A program made the position numbers and the translations under genes. From Pandoraea terrigena (lineage in GTDB: Bacteria; Pseudomonadota; Gammaproteobacteria; Burkholderiales; Burkholderiaceae), in contig NZ_CABPRU010000001.1 of NCBI RefSeq assembly GCF_902459705.1, forward strand, positions 434,001-498,000: a stretch of DNA of 64,000 nucleotides, read 5' to 3'. The notes beneath the pieces were generated by a model, which searched no databases, was not told the DNA's origin, and saw only the letters and a program-made list of their open reading frames with translations. Below, one piece after another: positions 8,810-19,111 of the stretch (the first letter of the stretch is position 1; the number at the start of each line of letters is the position of its first letter).

Positions 8810-9982
8810 TTATTGTGCGTTCGCACGTTGTGTTGCCGACATGAGGTCCAGGACGAACGGCACCGAATCGCGCAGCGAGGGATTGACCGTCGCATCGTGA
8901 TCGAGTCCTTCGTACGAGCGCACCAGCGTGGGCGTACCCGCTTGGGTCACATCGCGCGCGAAGGCTTGTTGCATGATGACCGGCACGTCGATGTCGTTCA
9001 TGCCCATGCCGATGAAGACCGGATGCCGGATGTGCAGCGTCGGGTAACGCAGTGACGGTGTCAGGTCGTCGAGCAGAATCTGGATATCCGGCTGCATGCT
9101 GTTGCCCGCATTCAGGCCGGCGGCCGTGGAATGATCGGTCAACTCGTCGATGCAAAGCATGCGGGCTTCGTTCAGCACCGGCAAGGCCTGTGGCGAGAAG
9201 TACCGCGATGCGTGCATCGTCGGGTCGCGGTCGGCCGCCGACAGGAACAGATACATCGCATACGGAATCTTGGGATCCGGCGCGCCCGGATCGGGTTGGC
9301 TCGCGAAGAGCATGGCGGCCGACGTCTGGGCGTTGAAGTACGGCGTGCCGGTGAGCACCGTCGCGATCACCTTGACGTCGGGCGCGTACTGCGGCTGATA
9401 GCCCGCCGCCGAGAACGCCGCATGCGCCCCCTGTGATTGTCCGACGAGGACGACGCGGTTCTGCAACGGGAAGACACTGCGCGCGGCGAGCAGGCTGTCG
9501 AGCACGCTATAGGCTTGTGCGCGCGAGTTCAGATAGTGGTGCAGCCCTCGCGAGCCGAGGCCAGGGTAGTCGGGCGCCACGACGGCGAACCCGAGCGAGA
9601 GCCATGTGCCCAGGTATTGAATGTCGCGCTGACTGCGCACGTTGAGCGACGGGGCACACGCGCTGGCGACCCCCACCGTGCCGTGCGCCCATACGACGAC
9701 CGGCCAGCCACCGGGCGGCGTCGGCCCCTTGGGCAGGAAGACGGCGCCCGTGTCCTCGCGGGCTTCGATGCCGCCCACGCCATCGATGGAGCTGTAGCGG
9801 ATACGAAATTGCTCGCCGGCCTCGGGCAAGCCGTGGTCGGCTTCGAGCGGTTGCCGGTCGACGATGGCACCGTGAGGCACGGTGGCGGGCGCGGCTTCGG
9901 GCGTGACCGCATGGGCGGCGCGGCCAATGACAAGGCTGGCGAACAGGGCGGCGCTGATGAAGCGCCACAGGCGGTTGAACAT
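8810..9982 (-). CDS. Secreted alpha/beta hydrolase, secretory-lipase-like
   Basis: A 390-residue protein with a signal peptide (residues 1-25, ending AAHA). The oxyanion region VVVWAHGTVG (96-105) and the nucleophile elbow GQSQG (Ser183 at 181-185) are typical of secretory lipases and related esterases; a late GLDHDAT supplies a candidate catalytic histidine. It probably acts on esters outside the inner membrane. Substrate is unknown. It is followed about 200 bases downstream by the terminator at 8588-8608. Confidence 0.75.
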   Translation of the reverse strand: MFNRLWRFISAALFASLVIGRAAHAVTPEAAPATVPHGAIVDRQPLEADHGLPEAGEQFRIRYSSIDGVGGIEAREDTGAVFLPKGPTPPGGWPVVVWAHGTVGVASACAPSLNVRSQRDIQYLGTWLSLGFAVVAPDYPGLGSRGLHHYLNSRAQAYSVLDSLLAARSVFPLQNRVVLVGQSQGAHAAFSAAGYQPQYAPDVKVIATVLTGTPYFNAQTSAAMLFASQPDPGAPDPKIPYAMYLFLSAADRDPTMHASRYFSPQALPVLNEARMLCIDELTDHSTAAGLNAGNSMQPDIQILLDDLTPSLRYPTLHIRHPVFIGMGMNDIDVPVIMQQAFARDVTQAGTPTLVRSYEGLDHDATVNPSLRDSVPFVLDLMSATQRANAQ

Positions 9983-10144
9983 GTTGAACTGTCCTCGTAA
10001 TGAGTTGTGCTTCCGGCGCTTGCGTGAGTCGCTGTCACGCGTCGCCCGCGGGCCTGCTGCCGTTGCCTTGGCCAGTACTTGTGACGTTACGTCGTCGCTA
10101 TCCGTGTGCCTCGATCGTTCCCGTTGCTCGTGTGCCGTGCGCCG

Positions 10145-11548
10145 TCAGCCGTGCGATGGCCGGTTTTCCTGAGTCTGCGCAACGCTCGCCTGCTCAGCGG
10201 CCTGCCGCCACGCGTGACGCGCCCGGCGCATGCGACGCATCGCCAGCGACGCCATCGTGAACCAGCCGAAGGGACGCGGATCGACCAGCATGCTCACGGC
10301 GCGCGCGTAATCGAGCACCAGCCCCGGCGTCCACGCCATTGTCTCGGCCCGCTTGCGCAATTGCGCAGCGACCCACAACTCCGGCGTGAGCCAGAGGCGC
10401 ACGAAGGTCCACCAGCCCGCATCCGTGCCGCCCGGGAGGTGACCCACCCGGCCTTCGATCGCCGCCTCCAGCGCCTTGGCCACACTGCTCGAGCAGTTGC
10501 GATGCGTCAGGTTATAGGTGGTGTTCTGACGGTAGGTCTGCCAAAAGGTGCCTAACTGCCGGGGACTGTAGTTGCGAATGCGGACTTTCACAGTGGATGG
10601 GCACCATGCCTTCGATTCCGTCGCGTAGTCCGGCTGGAACACGCCGGGTACGTCATTTTCGCGCGTGGCGCGCAGCAGTTGCCCGAACTGATCCGGGGAA
10701 CGGTCGATTTCCTGCGCGGGATAAAGACTCAAATACACGCCTTCGTGACTCTCCAGCGCCGCGTGGCCCGTCGAGATCACGCCGTTCCTGTCGACGGCGG
10801 CAATGTAACGGTCGATCAACGGTTGACGGCGTGCGGGGGCCTTGGACGATCCCGAGGGTGTCCAGACGTGAACCGTCAACGCGGGTTCGGCGTCGGTCGG
10901 CGGGCCTTCCCAGCGCGGTGCGCGGGGACGGTCTTCCCACATGCGGCGTTTGTCGTTGGGGCTGCCAAGAATCTGCTCGACGCGGAAGTCGCGGCGCAGG
11001 CCTCGCGCGCGCATGGCGAGGACCAGTAAGTTCCAGCCCGTGAATGCGAGCCCCAGCCCGATTGCGTAAGGCAATGTGCCCTTGTAGTGCGTCGGATAAG
11101 GCTGGTAGAAGAAGATCGCCACGGCGATCTCGACCCATCCCCCCGCCATCGCCCAACCCCAGCGCGGATACCGTACGACGTACGCCGCCACGCATTGCAG
11201 TAGCCCGTCGGCGAGGAAGAGTGTGCCGAACAGCATCGACAGCCAGAAATTGCCGTGCTGCTGGTCGAAGAAGAGTACGAGCAGCGCGGCAAGCGTGAAG
11301 GTGCCGCCCTTGAGCCCGCGCACGACGCGCTGGCCGCCGACACCGATGCTGACGATGGCCAGCGTCGCTATCCCTTCGAGCAGCATCAGCCAGGCGAACA
11401 CGTTGAGCGGAAAGTGCACCACGCCGTCGAGCGCATCGACGATCAGCGCCAGGCCGAAGGCAAAGAAAATCGCACCGATCCAGATCAGGGCGCGGGCGCG
11501 GCGGCGCAAATAATCGACGCCGAGCAACAACAATATTAAACGTACCAA
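10145..11548 (-). CDS. DUF308/HdeD-like membrane protein with cysteine-peptidase-like C-terminal domain
   Basis: A 467-residue protein. The first half has about six membrane helices in the pattern of HdeD/DUF308 proteins. The second half is soluble and holds SHEGVYLSLYPAQE and then YNLTHRNCSSSVAKALEAA with Cys352, which resembles the His/Asn-Cys active-site region of papain-like DUF4105 or NlpC-type domains. A linking role between membrane and lipid or peptide hydrolysis is a guess. I choose TTG at 11548 as start because GGAGA stands seven bases before it; no ATG fits better, and the frame extends upstream to 11728 only with low-quality sequence. Confidence 0.6.
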   Translation of the reverse strand: MVRLILLLLGVDYLRRRARALIWIGAIFFAFGLALIVDALDGVVHFPLNVFAWLMLLEGIATLAIVSIGVGGQRVVRGLKGGTFTLAALLVLFFDQQHGNFWLSMLFGTLFLADGLLQCVAAYVVRYPRWGWAMAGGWVEIAVAIFFYQPYPTHYKGTLPYAIGLGLAFTGWNLLVLAMRARGLRRDFRVEQILGSPNDKRRMWEDRPRAPRWEGPPTDAEPALTVHVWTPSGSSKAPARRQPLIDRYIAAVDRNGVISTGHAALESHEGVYLSLYPAQEIDRSPDQFGQLLRATRENDVPGVFQPDYATESKAWCPSTVKVRIRNYSPRQLGTFWQTYRQNTTYNLTHRNCSSSVAKALEAAIEGRVGHLPGGTDAGWWTFVRLWLTPELWVAAQLRKRAETMAWTPGLVLDYARAVSMLVDPRPFGWFTMASLAMRRMRRARHAWRQAAEQASVAQTQENRPSHG

Positions 11549-11669
11549 CGCAAGGTCTCCGTCGCACGTGCCTGCCCGGGGGATGGGAGAAGGCGCGCGC
11601 CCCAAACGCGGGAGGGTCGGGGTGGTGGCGGCTTTTGACGCTATCTTAGCGCGTGAACCGTGACAGGCC

Positions 11670-11708
11670 AAAAACAAAGGCGGCGCGCTCCTTTCGGGGC
11701 GCGCCGCC
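11670..11708 (-). terminator. Intrinsic terminator of argG
   Basis: A 13-bp GC-rich stem (11679-11691 with 11696-11708, one G-T wobble, loop TTTC) is followed on the minus strand by TTTGTTTTT. It lies 57 bases after the argG stop codon. Confidence 0.9.
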
Positions 11709-11764
11709 TGTCGTGGCAAGCAACCCACGCAGCGCCCCGAGAGGCGCTGCGCGAGTCAGCCGGC

Positions 11765-13120
<1,356 letters not shown>

Positions 13121-13211
13121 TTAACCTGTCAAGTATCCCTGTCCGGGCTATGGATGGTCAAGTCTGACGGCCGATTCCCGTGTGCCGGGACGCCAAACTT
13201 CGCCCAAATTG

Positions 13212-14108
13212 TCACCACTGCGTGCCGGCCACGCTGCACGCGGACGACAGGAAATCGGAAAACGCGCGAATCACGAGCGATGCCTGTCGATGCTGTGGAT
13301 AGACGACATGAATCGCCGACGGCGTCGGCGCGAACGCGTCGAGCACGGTCACCAGCCGCCCGTTCAGCAAGGCCGGTGCGACGATGAATACCGGCAGCCA
13401 CGTGATGCCGAGGCCAGCGACGGCGGCGTCGCGCGCCAGTTCGCCGTTGTTCACGCGCAGGCGCCCGGCCACCGGGACCTCAAGCGGATGGCCGTCCCGT
13501 GCGTAAGTCCAGCTCACGCGCTGGCTGTGCCCATAGGGCAAAAGGGCGTGATCGCGCAGCGCCTCCGGGGTTTCCGGCGTGCCGTGCGCCTCCAGATATC
13601 GTGGGCTGGCGCAGGTCACCATGCGCATGGGCGCGACCGCCCGGCCGATCAGCGACGAATCGGCCAGCGCGCCGATGCGCACCGCCACGTCGTAACCCTC
13701 GCCAATGATGTCGACGGTGCGGTCGTTGAGTTCCAGCTCGATGGTGACATCCGGATAGGTCGTGAGAAACGACGGAATGACCGAGCCGAGAAACATCGTG
13801 CCGAACGACATCGGCGCGGAGACGCGCAAATTGCCGCGCGGCCGCTCCCCCTGGCTGCTCACGGCGAGATTGGCCGCTTCCACGTCGTCGAGAATGCGCC
13901 GCGCGCGCTCGTAATAGATCCGGCCCAGGTCCGTGACCGCGAGCCGTCGCGTCGTCCGCAGCAACAAACGCACGCCAAGCGCCTGCTCCAGCGACGAGAT
14001 TCGGCGGCTCACGAACTGTTTCGACAGGCCGAGCTTTGCTGCCGCGCCCGTAAAGCTCATGGCGTCGACCGCGGTGATGAAGATGCGCATGTCGTCGAGT
14101 AAATCCAT
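13212..14108 (-). CDS. LysR-family transcriptional regulator
   Basis: A 298-residue regulator with an N-terminal winged helix-turn-helix (MDLLDDMRIFITAVDAMSFT, then GAAAKLGLSKQFVSRRISSL) and a C-terminal effector-binding domain. It resembles the large group of LysR proteins related to DsdC/CrgA-like regulators, whose effectors vary. It is in the same direction as, and 105 bases after, the EamA transporter gene, so it may be co-transcribed; no divergent target gene is present. Confidence 0.88.
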   Translation of the reverse strand: MDLLDDMRIFITAVDAMSFTGAAAKLGLSKQFVSRRISSLEQALGVRLLLRTTRRLAVTDLGRIYYERARRILDDVEAANLAVSSQGERPRGNLRVSAPMSFGTMFLGSVIPSFLTTYPDVTIELELNDRTVDIIGEGYDVAVRIGALADSSLIGRAVAPMRMVTCASPRYLEAHGTPETPEALRDHALLPYGHSQRVSWTYARDGHPLEVPVAGRLRVNNGELARDAAVAGLGITWLPVFIVAPALLNGRLVTVLDAFAPTPSAIHVVYPQHRQASLVIRAFSDFLSSACSVAGTQW

Positions 14109-14213
14109 CAGTCAGCCCCCGGTCGCAAGAAGTTTCGGGTGACAACGAAAGGGTTTTCCTCGTCATTGTCACCCTGTTGCTGACAATCTTAGCCGAGATG
14201 ATGCCTAGCCGGT

Positions 14214-15062
14214 CTATCGAAGCGCCAGTCGCAAACCCAGCAGGATCGCGGCGGTGCCCGCGACGGCGAGTGCCGTGGGGCGATGTCCGAAGATGCCCCA
14301 GTCGAGCAGCGCCGTCACGACGGGCACCAGATAGAACAAGCTGGTGACGGTGACGAGATTGCCGGTGGCGATCATGCGATAGAGCAGCAGGGTGGCGCCG
14401 ACCGAAATCACCAGCCCCATATAGAGCAGCGGCAGCCAGAAGCCGAGCGACGCATCCACGTGCCACGGTTGCGTCGGCGCGACGAGCAACGCCATCGCAA
14501 GCCCGACCGCGTATTGCAGCGGCAGCACGTCGAGCGGCGTTTGTCGCGAGCCCTTCTGGGCGAGGGTGCCAAGCGTCATGCACGCCAGTGCGGCCAGCGC
14601 CCAGAGCGAGCCCGCCGCCGAGAGCTGAGCCGACATCAGGCTTTGCGCGACGACCAGCGCGAGACCGGTCAGCGCCACGGCAAGCCCGGCAAGCCGCCGC
14701 GCGCTATGCACCCGCTCCAGCGCCACGAGCGTGAGAATCGGCTGCACGCCCAGCACCGTGGCGAGCGCGCCGGGCGTGATGCCGTGGGAGAGCGCAAGCA
14801 GATACGCCGCCTGATACCCGCCGATGAGCAGCGCGCCGGTGCGTGCGACTTGCCAGCGGGTGTTCGCGGCGGGCCACCATCGACGGCGCGTGAATGCGAT
14901 GAGTGTAAGCGCAGCCAGCGCCACCCCCAGCCGGATGACGAGAAACGCAAACGCCGACGCATGCGCCAGCCCCCATTTGGCAGCCAGTGCGCCGCCGCTC
15001 CATAACAGGACAAACAAGAGCGTCGCGCCATGCCGGCGCCACGCGAGACCTTCTGATTGCAT
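14214..15062 (-). CDS. EamA/DMT-family transporter
   Basis: A 282-residue inner-membrane protein with about ten hydrophobic helices in two repeats, as in EamA (drug/metabolite) exporters. The repeat signatures SGGALAAKWGLAHASAFAF and GVQPILTLVALERV are visible. Substrate unknown. The ATG at 15062 is chosen because AGGGGAAG stands at ideal distance before it. The LysR gene downstream may control it. Confidence 0.85.
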   Translation of the reverse strand: MQSEGLAWRRHGATLLFVLLWSGGALAAKWGLAHASAFAFLVIRLGVALAALTLIAFTRRRWWPAANTRWQVARTGALLIGGYQAAYLLALSHGITPGALATVLGVQPILTLVALERVHSARRLAGLAVALTGLALVVAQSLMSAQLSAAGSLWALAALACMTLGTLAQKGSRQTPLDVLPLQYAVGLAMALLVAPTQPWHVDASLGFWLPLLYMGLVISVGATLLLYRMIATGNLVTVTSLFYLVPVVTALLDWGIFGHRPTALAVAGTAAILLGLRLALR

Positions 15063-15229
15063 CGATCTTCCCCTGAACAGGATGTCCGGCCTGCCGGGCG
15101 CGACGCCGCCGCGGACGTGGCATGACCACACGTCACGGCGTTCGATGCGCCGACAGGCGGATCAAAACTGAAATTCGAATGAAAGGGTGTTGTGCCGGGC
15201 GACGAACGCCCAGCGCGCCAACGGTGGCG

Positions 15230-15385
15230 TTAGGCCACGGCGCCGACGACGGCGACCACCACAGCGGGCGGTGCCACGCCGGCCGGCGGGGGAGGCGCGA
15301 CTGCCGCAAAACGTCCACGCAGACGTGCGCCCACCGCGCGTTGCGGCGGTGCTACGGCAAGTCGAAGGGACGTGTGAGCAGTCAT
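15230..15385 (-). CDS. Possible small alanine/proline-rich protein
   Basis: A 51-codon frame starting MTAHTSLRLAVAPP and ending AVVVAVVGAVA lies in the 440-base gap between the EamA and flavin-protein genes. The C-terminal half is hydrophobic with a run of prolines. There is no clear ribosome-binding site. Its composition could equally be chance in GC-rich DNA. The rest of the gap (15063-15506) holds nothing I recognise. Confidence 0.2.
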   Translation of the reverse strand: MTAHTSLRLAVAPPQRAVGARLRGRFAAVAPPPPAGVAPPAVVVAVVGAVA

Positions 15386-15506
15386 GGATCGATGATGAGG
15401 ACAATGGCGCCCGATACTCGGTGGGCGTGGACGCACTTTACACGCAGCGATCGCATGCGGCAAGCGCGAGGCGAGCCCCTCGTCAGAATAGGGTGAAGGC
15501 ACGGCA

Positions 15507-16481
15507 TCAAGCCGTTGGCCACGCGCCGGTACGTTCGACACTCGGCGACACCTCGCCATCGCGCCACGTGGCGGGCAGCGCCCCGCGCACGCGCCGAACC
15601 TCGCGCACTCGCATGCGCACGAGCCGCTGCGCGCCTGCGAAGCCGCTCGTCGCTTCGTCCTGCCAAAGAATGTCGGCGTCGCCCGTCACGTGCAGAAAGT
15701 CGCCCGATGTGAAGTCGACGAACACCAGTCCCGCGCTCGGATTGGCGTACAGATTGCCCAGCGTGTTGTAGTACGCGTTGCCACGAAAATCAGGCCACAT
15801 CAGTGTGTTGGCATCGTCGACGCGTACGAAGCCCGGTTTGCCGCCGCGATGGGAGACGTCCGTGCCGGCGCTGCGCTCGGTCGTGCGGTCTCCCGCGTAA
15901 TGCGTGGCGATGAAGAACGTGTCGGCGCTCGCGATCTGCCGTTGCGCATCGTCGTCGAGCGACGTCTGGGGGCGTTCGGCCCGCGCTGGCGCGCTGTGGC
16001 GTTGCGGTGTGATCTCGCGTTGGCGGATGTACTGGGGGCAGTTGCCGAAACTTTGGTCGACGCGGATGGCAAAGCCGTCCGTATCCGCGTCGACGACCCG
16101 GCCGTTGACGCGATTGCGCCGACGTGTCGATGGCGCCAGCCCGAGCACGCCCACCGGCGCCCCGAGCGTCACGGCGCCATGCAGGGGATCGGTCGCGGGT
16201 GGCAGGGCGTTCACCCGCAGCAGCGTTGCATCCGGGGCGTGGGCGAAGCCGGGCGCGCCGCTCAAGAGCGTTGCCCAGGGGTGGCCGTGCGCGTCGAGCG
16301 CACCCACGACCAGGAATGGCAGTTGCGCGAAGAATTGACGATGCTGATCCGGCATCGCGGCGCGAATGACCCGCGCCCCGACCTCCGCTATCGCCTCGCG
16401 CGACCCGGCCCGCGTCTGCACGGCGAGTTCGCCTGGATGGAACGGTGACGCGGGGTGTGAGGGTTGTCCGGGCGTGTTCAT
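15507..16481 (-). CDS. Pyridoxamine 5'-phosphate oxidase-related FMN-binding protein
   Basis: A 324-residue protein. The segment FFAQLPFLVVGALDAHGHPWATLLSG and the later FFIATHYAG and GGKPGFVRVDDANTLMWPDF belong to PNPOx-like flavin split-barrel proteins of the large two-part type. Such proteins bind FMN; the reaction is unknown. The gene follows the GST gene by 16 bases in the same direction, so the two form an operon, probably under the divergent LysR gene. Confidence 0.8.
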   Translation of the reverse strand: MNTPGQPSHPASPFHPGELAVQTRAGSREAIAEVGARVIRAAMPDQHRQFFAQLPFLVVGALDAHGHPWATLLSGAPGFAHAPDATLLRVNALPPATDPLHGAVTLGAPVGVLGLAPSTRRRNRVNGRVVDADTDGFAIRVDQSFGNCPQYIRQREITPQRHSAPARAERPQTSLDDDAQRQIASADTFFIATHYAGDRTTERSAGTDVSHRGGKPGFVRVDDANTLMWPDFRGNAYYNTLGNLYANPSAGLVFVDFTSGDFLHVTGDADILWQDEATSGFAGAQRLVRMRVREVRRVRGALPATWRDGEVSPSVERTGAWPTA

Positions 16482-16497
16482 GGTGTCCTCCCGGGGT

Positions 16498-17196
16498 TCA
16501 GGCGGCGTTCAGGCCGCACGCGGTCGATGCCATCGGCACGAAGCGCGGCAGTGCGGCCACACGGGCCAGCCACGCCTGCACGGCGGGATACGGTTCGAGC
16601 GAAACGTTGCCCTCGGGGGCGTGCGCGAGATACGTGTAGCAAGCCACATCGGCAATCGTCGGCGTGTCGCCCGCGAGGAACGGCGTCGAGTGCGGCGCCG
16701 ACAGATAGGCTTGCATGCGCGACAGGAGCAGCGTGGCGCGTTCGATCATCGCCGTGGCGTCGACGGGGCGCTTGAACACGACGACCACGCGCGCGGCGGC
16801 CGGCCCGAAGGCCAGATCGCCCGCAGCCACCGACAACCAGCGCTGCGTCGTGGCGGCGGCAATGGGGTCGCCGGGCAGCCAGGTGCCGCTGGCATCGTAG
16901 CGGCTTGCGAGGTAGATGAGAATCGCGTTCGAATCGGCGATCACCTGGCCGTCATCATCGATGACAGGGACCTGCCCGAACGGGTTGATGGCGAGGAACG
17001 CCGGTTGCTTTTGCTCCCCCGTCGTGAGGTCGATGTCGATGGTCTCGTACGGCAGATCCAGCAGGTGCAGCATCAGTTCGACGCGATGGCAGTGGCCAGA
17101 GAGCGCGTGCCGATACAGGCGGATCGGTCGGGTGGGGCGGGCGGGGTGGACCGACGGCTCGGGCGAGAGGGCATGCGTTTCGGCGGGGTGGGTCAT
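16498..17196 (-). CDS. Glutathione S-transferase family protein
   Basis: A 232-residue protein. After a 25-residue proline-rich N-terminal extension comes a thioredoxin-fold domain (IRLYRHALSGHCHRVELMLHL, then INPFGQVPVIDDDG and the glutathione-binding ADSNAILIYL), followed by an all-helical C-terminal domain with TIADVACYTYL. It is the first gene of a two-gene operon with the flavin protein and divergent from a LysR gene. A role in detoxifying an electrophile is likely but the substrate is unknown. Confidence 0.88.
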   Translation of the reverse strand: MTHPAETHALSPEPSVHPARPTRPIRLYRHALSGHCHRVELMLHLLDLPYETIDIDLTTGEQKQPAFLAINPFGQVPVIDDDGQVIADSNAILIYLASRYDASGTWLPGDPIAAATTQRWLSVAAGDLAFGPAAARVVVVFKRPVDATAMIERATLLLSRMQAYLSAPHSTPFLAGDTPTIADVACYTYLAHAPEGNVSLEPYPAVQAWLARVAALPRFVPMASTACGLNAA

Positions 17197-17309
17197 CAGA
17201 TGTCTCCGGTAGTGGGCGGCCGCGCAAGCCCCACTGCCAGGGCCGTCGCGCGATACACCGATTCTCCATCAAGCCGATTTTCGGATAAATGTCGAGAAGT
17301 TGATTTGAC

Positions 17310-17328
17310 TACTCCAAAATTCGGAGTA
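17310..17328. promoter_or_regulatory. Probable LysR operator (TACTCC-N7-GGAGTA)
   Basis: A perfect 6-bp inverted repeat with a 7-base spacer lies in the 144-base gap between the GST operon and the divergent LysR gene, ending 12 bases before the LysR ATG. It contains the T-N11-A core expected of LysR sites. Confidence 0.6.
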
Positions 17329-17340
17329 ATGATCTGCGAC

Positions 17341-18243
17341 ATGGACAAACTTCGCGCCATGCAGACATTCGTCGCCATCGTTGATCAGGGCAGCTTGAGC
17401 GCGGCGGCGCGCGTGCTCGATTCCTCCCTCCCGGCGGTGGTGCGCACACTGGCGGCGCTTGAAACATCGCTCGATGTCCGGCTGCTGAATCGCACCACAC
17501 GCCGCATTGCGTTGACGGAAGAGGGGCGGACGTATCTCGAGACGTGTCGTCAAATCCTGGGAGAACTCCAGGAAGCCGAAGCGCGGCTGGCCGCACGGCA
17601 CGAGGCCCCGAGCGGCACACTCGTGGTCACGGCGCCGGTGCTGTTCGGGCAGTTGCACGTCGCGCCCGCGCTATACCGCTTCCTGCGCGCCTATCCGGCG
17701 GTCAAATGCCGTCTGTTGCTCAATGACCGTGTGGTGAATCTGTGGGAAGAAGGCATCGACGTCGGGATTCGCATCTCGCCGCTGGACGACTCGACACTCG
17801 TCGCGCAGAGCCTCGGGGCGATTCGTCGCGTGGTGGTGGCGAGTCCGGCGTGTCTGGCCGAGCAGGGGGAAGTGACGCATCCGCGCGAGCTGGCGGGCAG
17901 GAATTGCATCCGCTCGCACGGCGGCGGCTTCGGTCAGTGGCGCTTCTGGGAGGGCGGACGTGAGTTCGTCGTGCCGGTCGATGGCAATCTCGAGGTCAGT
18001 CATGGCCTCACGGCGGTCGAGGCGTGCCTCGACGGGATGGGCTACGGCTGCTTCCTCTCGTACCAGGTGGCCGCACCGATGGCCGACGGCCGCCTGGTGC
18101 GCGTGCTCAAGGACTACGAAGGGCCGGCTCGGCCCGTCAATATCGTGTATCCGCATGCCCGGCTGTTGCCGTCGCGCACGCGCGTGTTCGTGGAATGGAT
18201 GAAGCGGGAGTTGCGGGCGTTGCGCGACGTCTCGACGCAATGA
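17341..18243 (+). CDS. LysR-family transcriptional regulator (divergent to the GST operon)
   Basis: A 300-residue regulator with an N-terminal helix-turn-helix domain (MDKLRAMQTFVAIVDQGSLS, then AAARVLDSSLPAVVRTLAAL) and a LysR substrate-binding domain. It starts 145 bases from the GST gene on the other strand, the classical divergent arrangement, and a palindrome lies in the shared promoter region. It most likely controls the GST-flavin protein operon and itself. The same frame is open far upstream to 16366, but that part runs antisense through the operon and is not coding. Confidence 0.88.
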   Translation: MDKLRAMQTFVAIVDQGSLSAAARVLDSSLPAVVRTLAALETSLDVRLLNRTTRRIALTEEGRTYLETCRQILGELQEAEARLAARHEAPSGTLVVTAPVLFGQLHVAPALYRFLRAYPAVKCRLLLNDRVVNLWEEGIDVGIRISPLDDSTLVAQSLGAIRRVVVASPACLAEQGEVTHPRELAGRNCIRSHGGGFGQWRFWEGGREFVVPVDGNLEVSHGLTAVEACLDGMGYGCFLSYQVAAPMADGRLVRVLKDYEGPARPVNIVYPHARLLPSRTRVFVEWMKRELRALRDVSTQ

Positions 18244-18303
18244 GCGGTCGGTGGCCGACATCAAACAAAAGAACGCGGAAAGCGACGGTGCCGCTTCCCG
18301 CGT

Positions 18304-18330
18304 AAAAAGCCCGCCGACGCCAATCGGCGG
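18304..18330 (-). terminator. Intrinsic terminator of the small PV-rich protein gene
   Basis: CCGCCGA/TCGGCGG (7 bp) with a 6-base loop is followed on the minus strand by GCTTTTT. It lies about 20 bases after the stop codon at 18352. Confidence 0.75.
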
Positions 18331-18351
18331 ACCGCTTCGTTCCTTGGGGGA

Positions 18352-18648
18352 TCAGTCGTCGTCGCCGTGACGCCAGCCACGGTGGCGGCCGCGATCATGA
18401 CGGTCTTCCCAGCGGCGATCACGCCAGTCGTCCCAGCGGTCGCGACCGTAGTAGACGACCGGACTCGGCGCCTGATACATGGGGCGCGGCTGCACATATA
18501 CCGGCTGCGGCGCGACATAGACCGGCGGCGCTTCAATCACGGGCGCGGGCAAGCCCAGGTAGACGCCAACGTCCATATGGGCCGACGCCGCGCTCGAAGC
18601 GAAAGCGGCGGCAACGCCGAGGGCAGCCAGGATAAGAATGCGTTTCAT
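18352..18648 (-). CDS. Small secreted proline/valine/tyrosine-rich protein
   Basis: A 98-residue protein with a clear signal peptide (MKRILILAALGVAAAFASSA, cut after SASA), then repeats of the PxPV type (APPVYVAPQPVYVQPRPMYQ) and a C-terminal tail rich in Arg, Asp, His and Trp. Proteins of this kind are common in Burkholderiaceae and sit in the periplasm or outer surface; function is unknown. A near-perfect GGAGG ribosome-binding site precedes the ATG at 18648. Confidence 0.8.
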   Translation of the reverse strand: MKRILILAALGVAAAFASSAASAHMDVGVYLGLPAPVIEAPPVYVAPQPVYVQPRPMYQAPSPVVYYGRDRWDDWRDRRWEDRHDRGRHRGWRHGDDD

Positions 18649-18899
18649 GATGTCCTCCAGTGGCGCTTGCAGGTCGATGCATCGTCTGATGACATGGTGC
18701 GCCTGCGTACGCGTGGGCAATGAAGCCAGTGAGTCGGATCGATTCGCGTCAGCGGCGCGGGCTTGGTTGCCAGTCCATGCAGACGCCTTTCGTCGAACCG
18801 TTGAAGCGAGTCTATCGACGACACTGCCCGGCAGGTGCTACCAGTTTGTCGGGGATGTGTCGTTTTGTAACGCGTGGGATGGGTCTCGCGCGGTCGCGG

Positions 18900-18936
18900 A
18901 AAAAACAAAAGGCGTTACGCGAAAACGCGCAACGCC
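18900..18936 (-). terminator. Intrinsic terminator of tRNA-Val
   Basis: GGCGTT(A)CGCG and CGCG(C)AACGCC form a stem around AAAA. On the minus strand it is followed by a T-rich run. It lies 17 bases beyond the tRNA 3' end. Confidence 0.85.
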
Positions 18937-18953
18937 CTGTGCTTTTGATTCGT

Positions 18954-19030
18954 TGGTAGGCTCGATTGGACTCGAACCAACGACCCCCACCATGTCAAGG
19001 TGGTGCTCTAACCAGCTGAGCTACGAGCCT
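18954..19030 (-). tRNA. tRNA-Val (anticodon GAC)
   Basis: On the minus strand the sequence folds as a cloverleaf of 77 bases with encoded CCA. The acceptor stem is AGGCTCG/CGAGCCT, the D arm has GCTCAGCTGGTTAGAGC, the anticodon stem-loop is CCACC-TTGACAT-GGTGG with GAC at the anticodon, and the T arm has GGTTCGAGTCC. A terminator follows at once. Confidence 0.95.
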
Positions 19031-19111
19031 AGAAAGACGGCGATTATAGGGTGAATTTCATGGGCTGGCAAGCGTTTCGCGCGATTGCTTCGGAAAAAGT
19101 CCCGGTCACGC

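Noticed and set aside
17197-17340. LysR gene beginning at 16366
   Set aside because: The open frame runs back through the GST and flavin-protein genes on the other strand; the helix-turn-helix starts at 17341.
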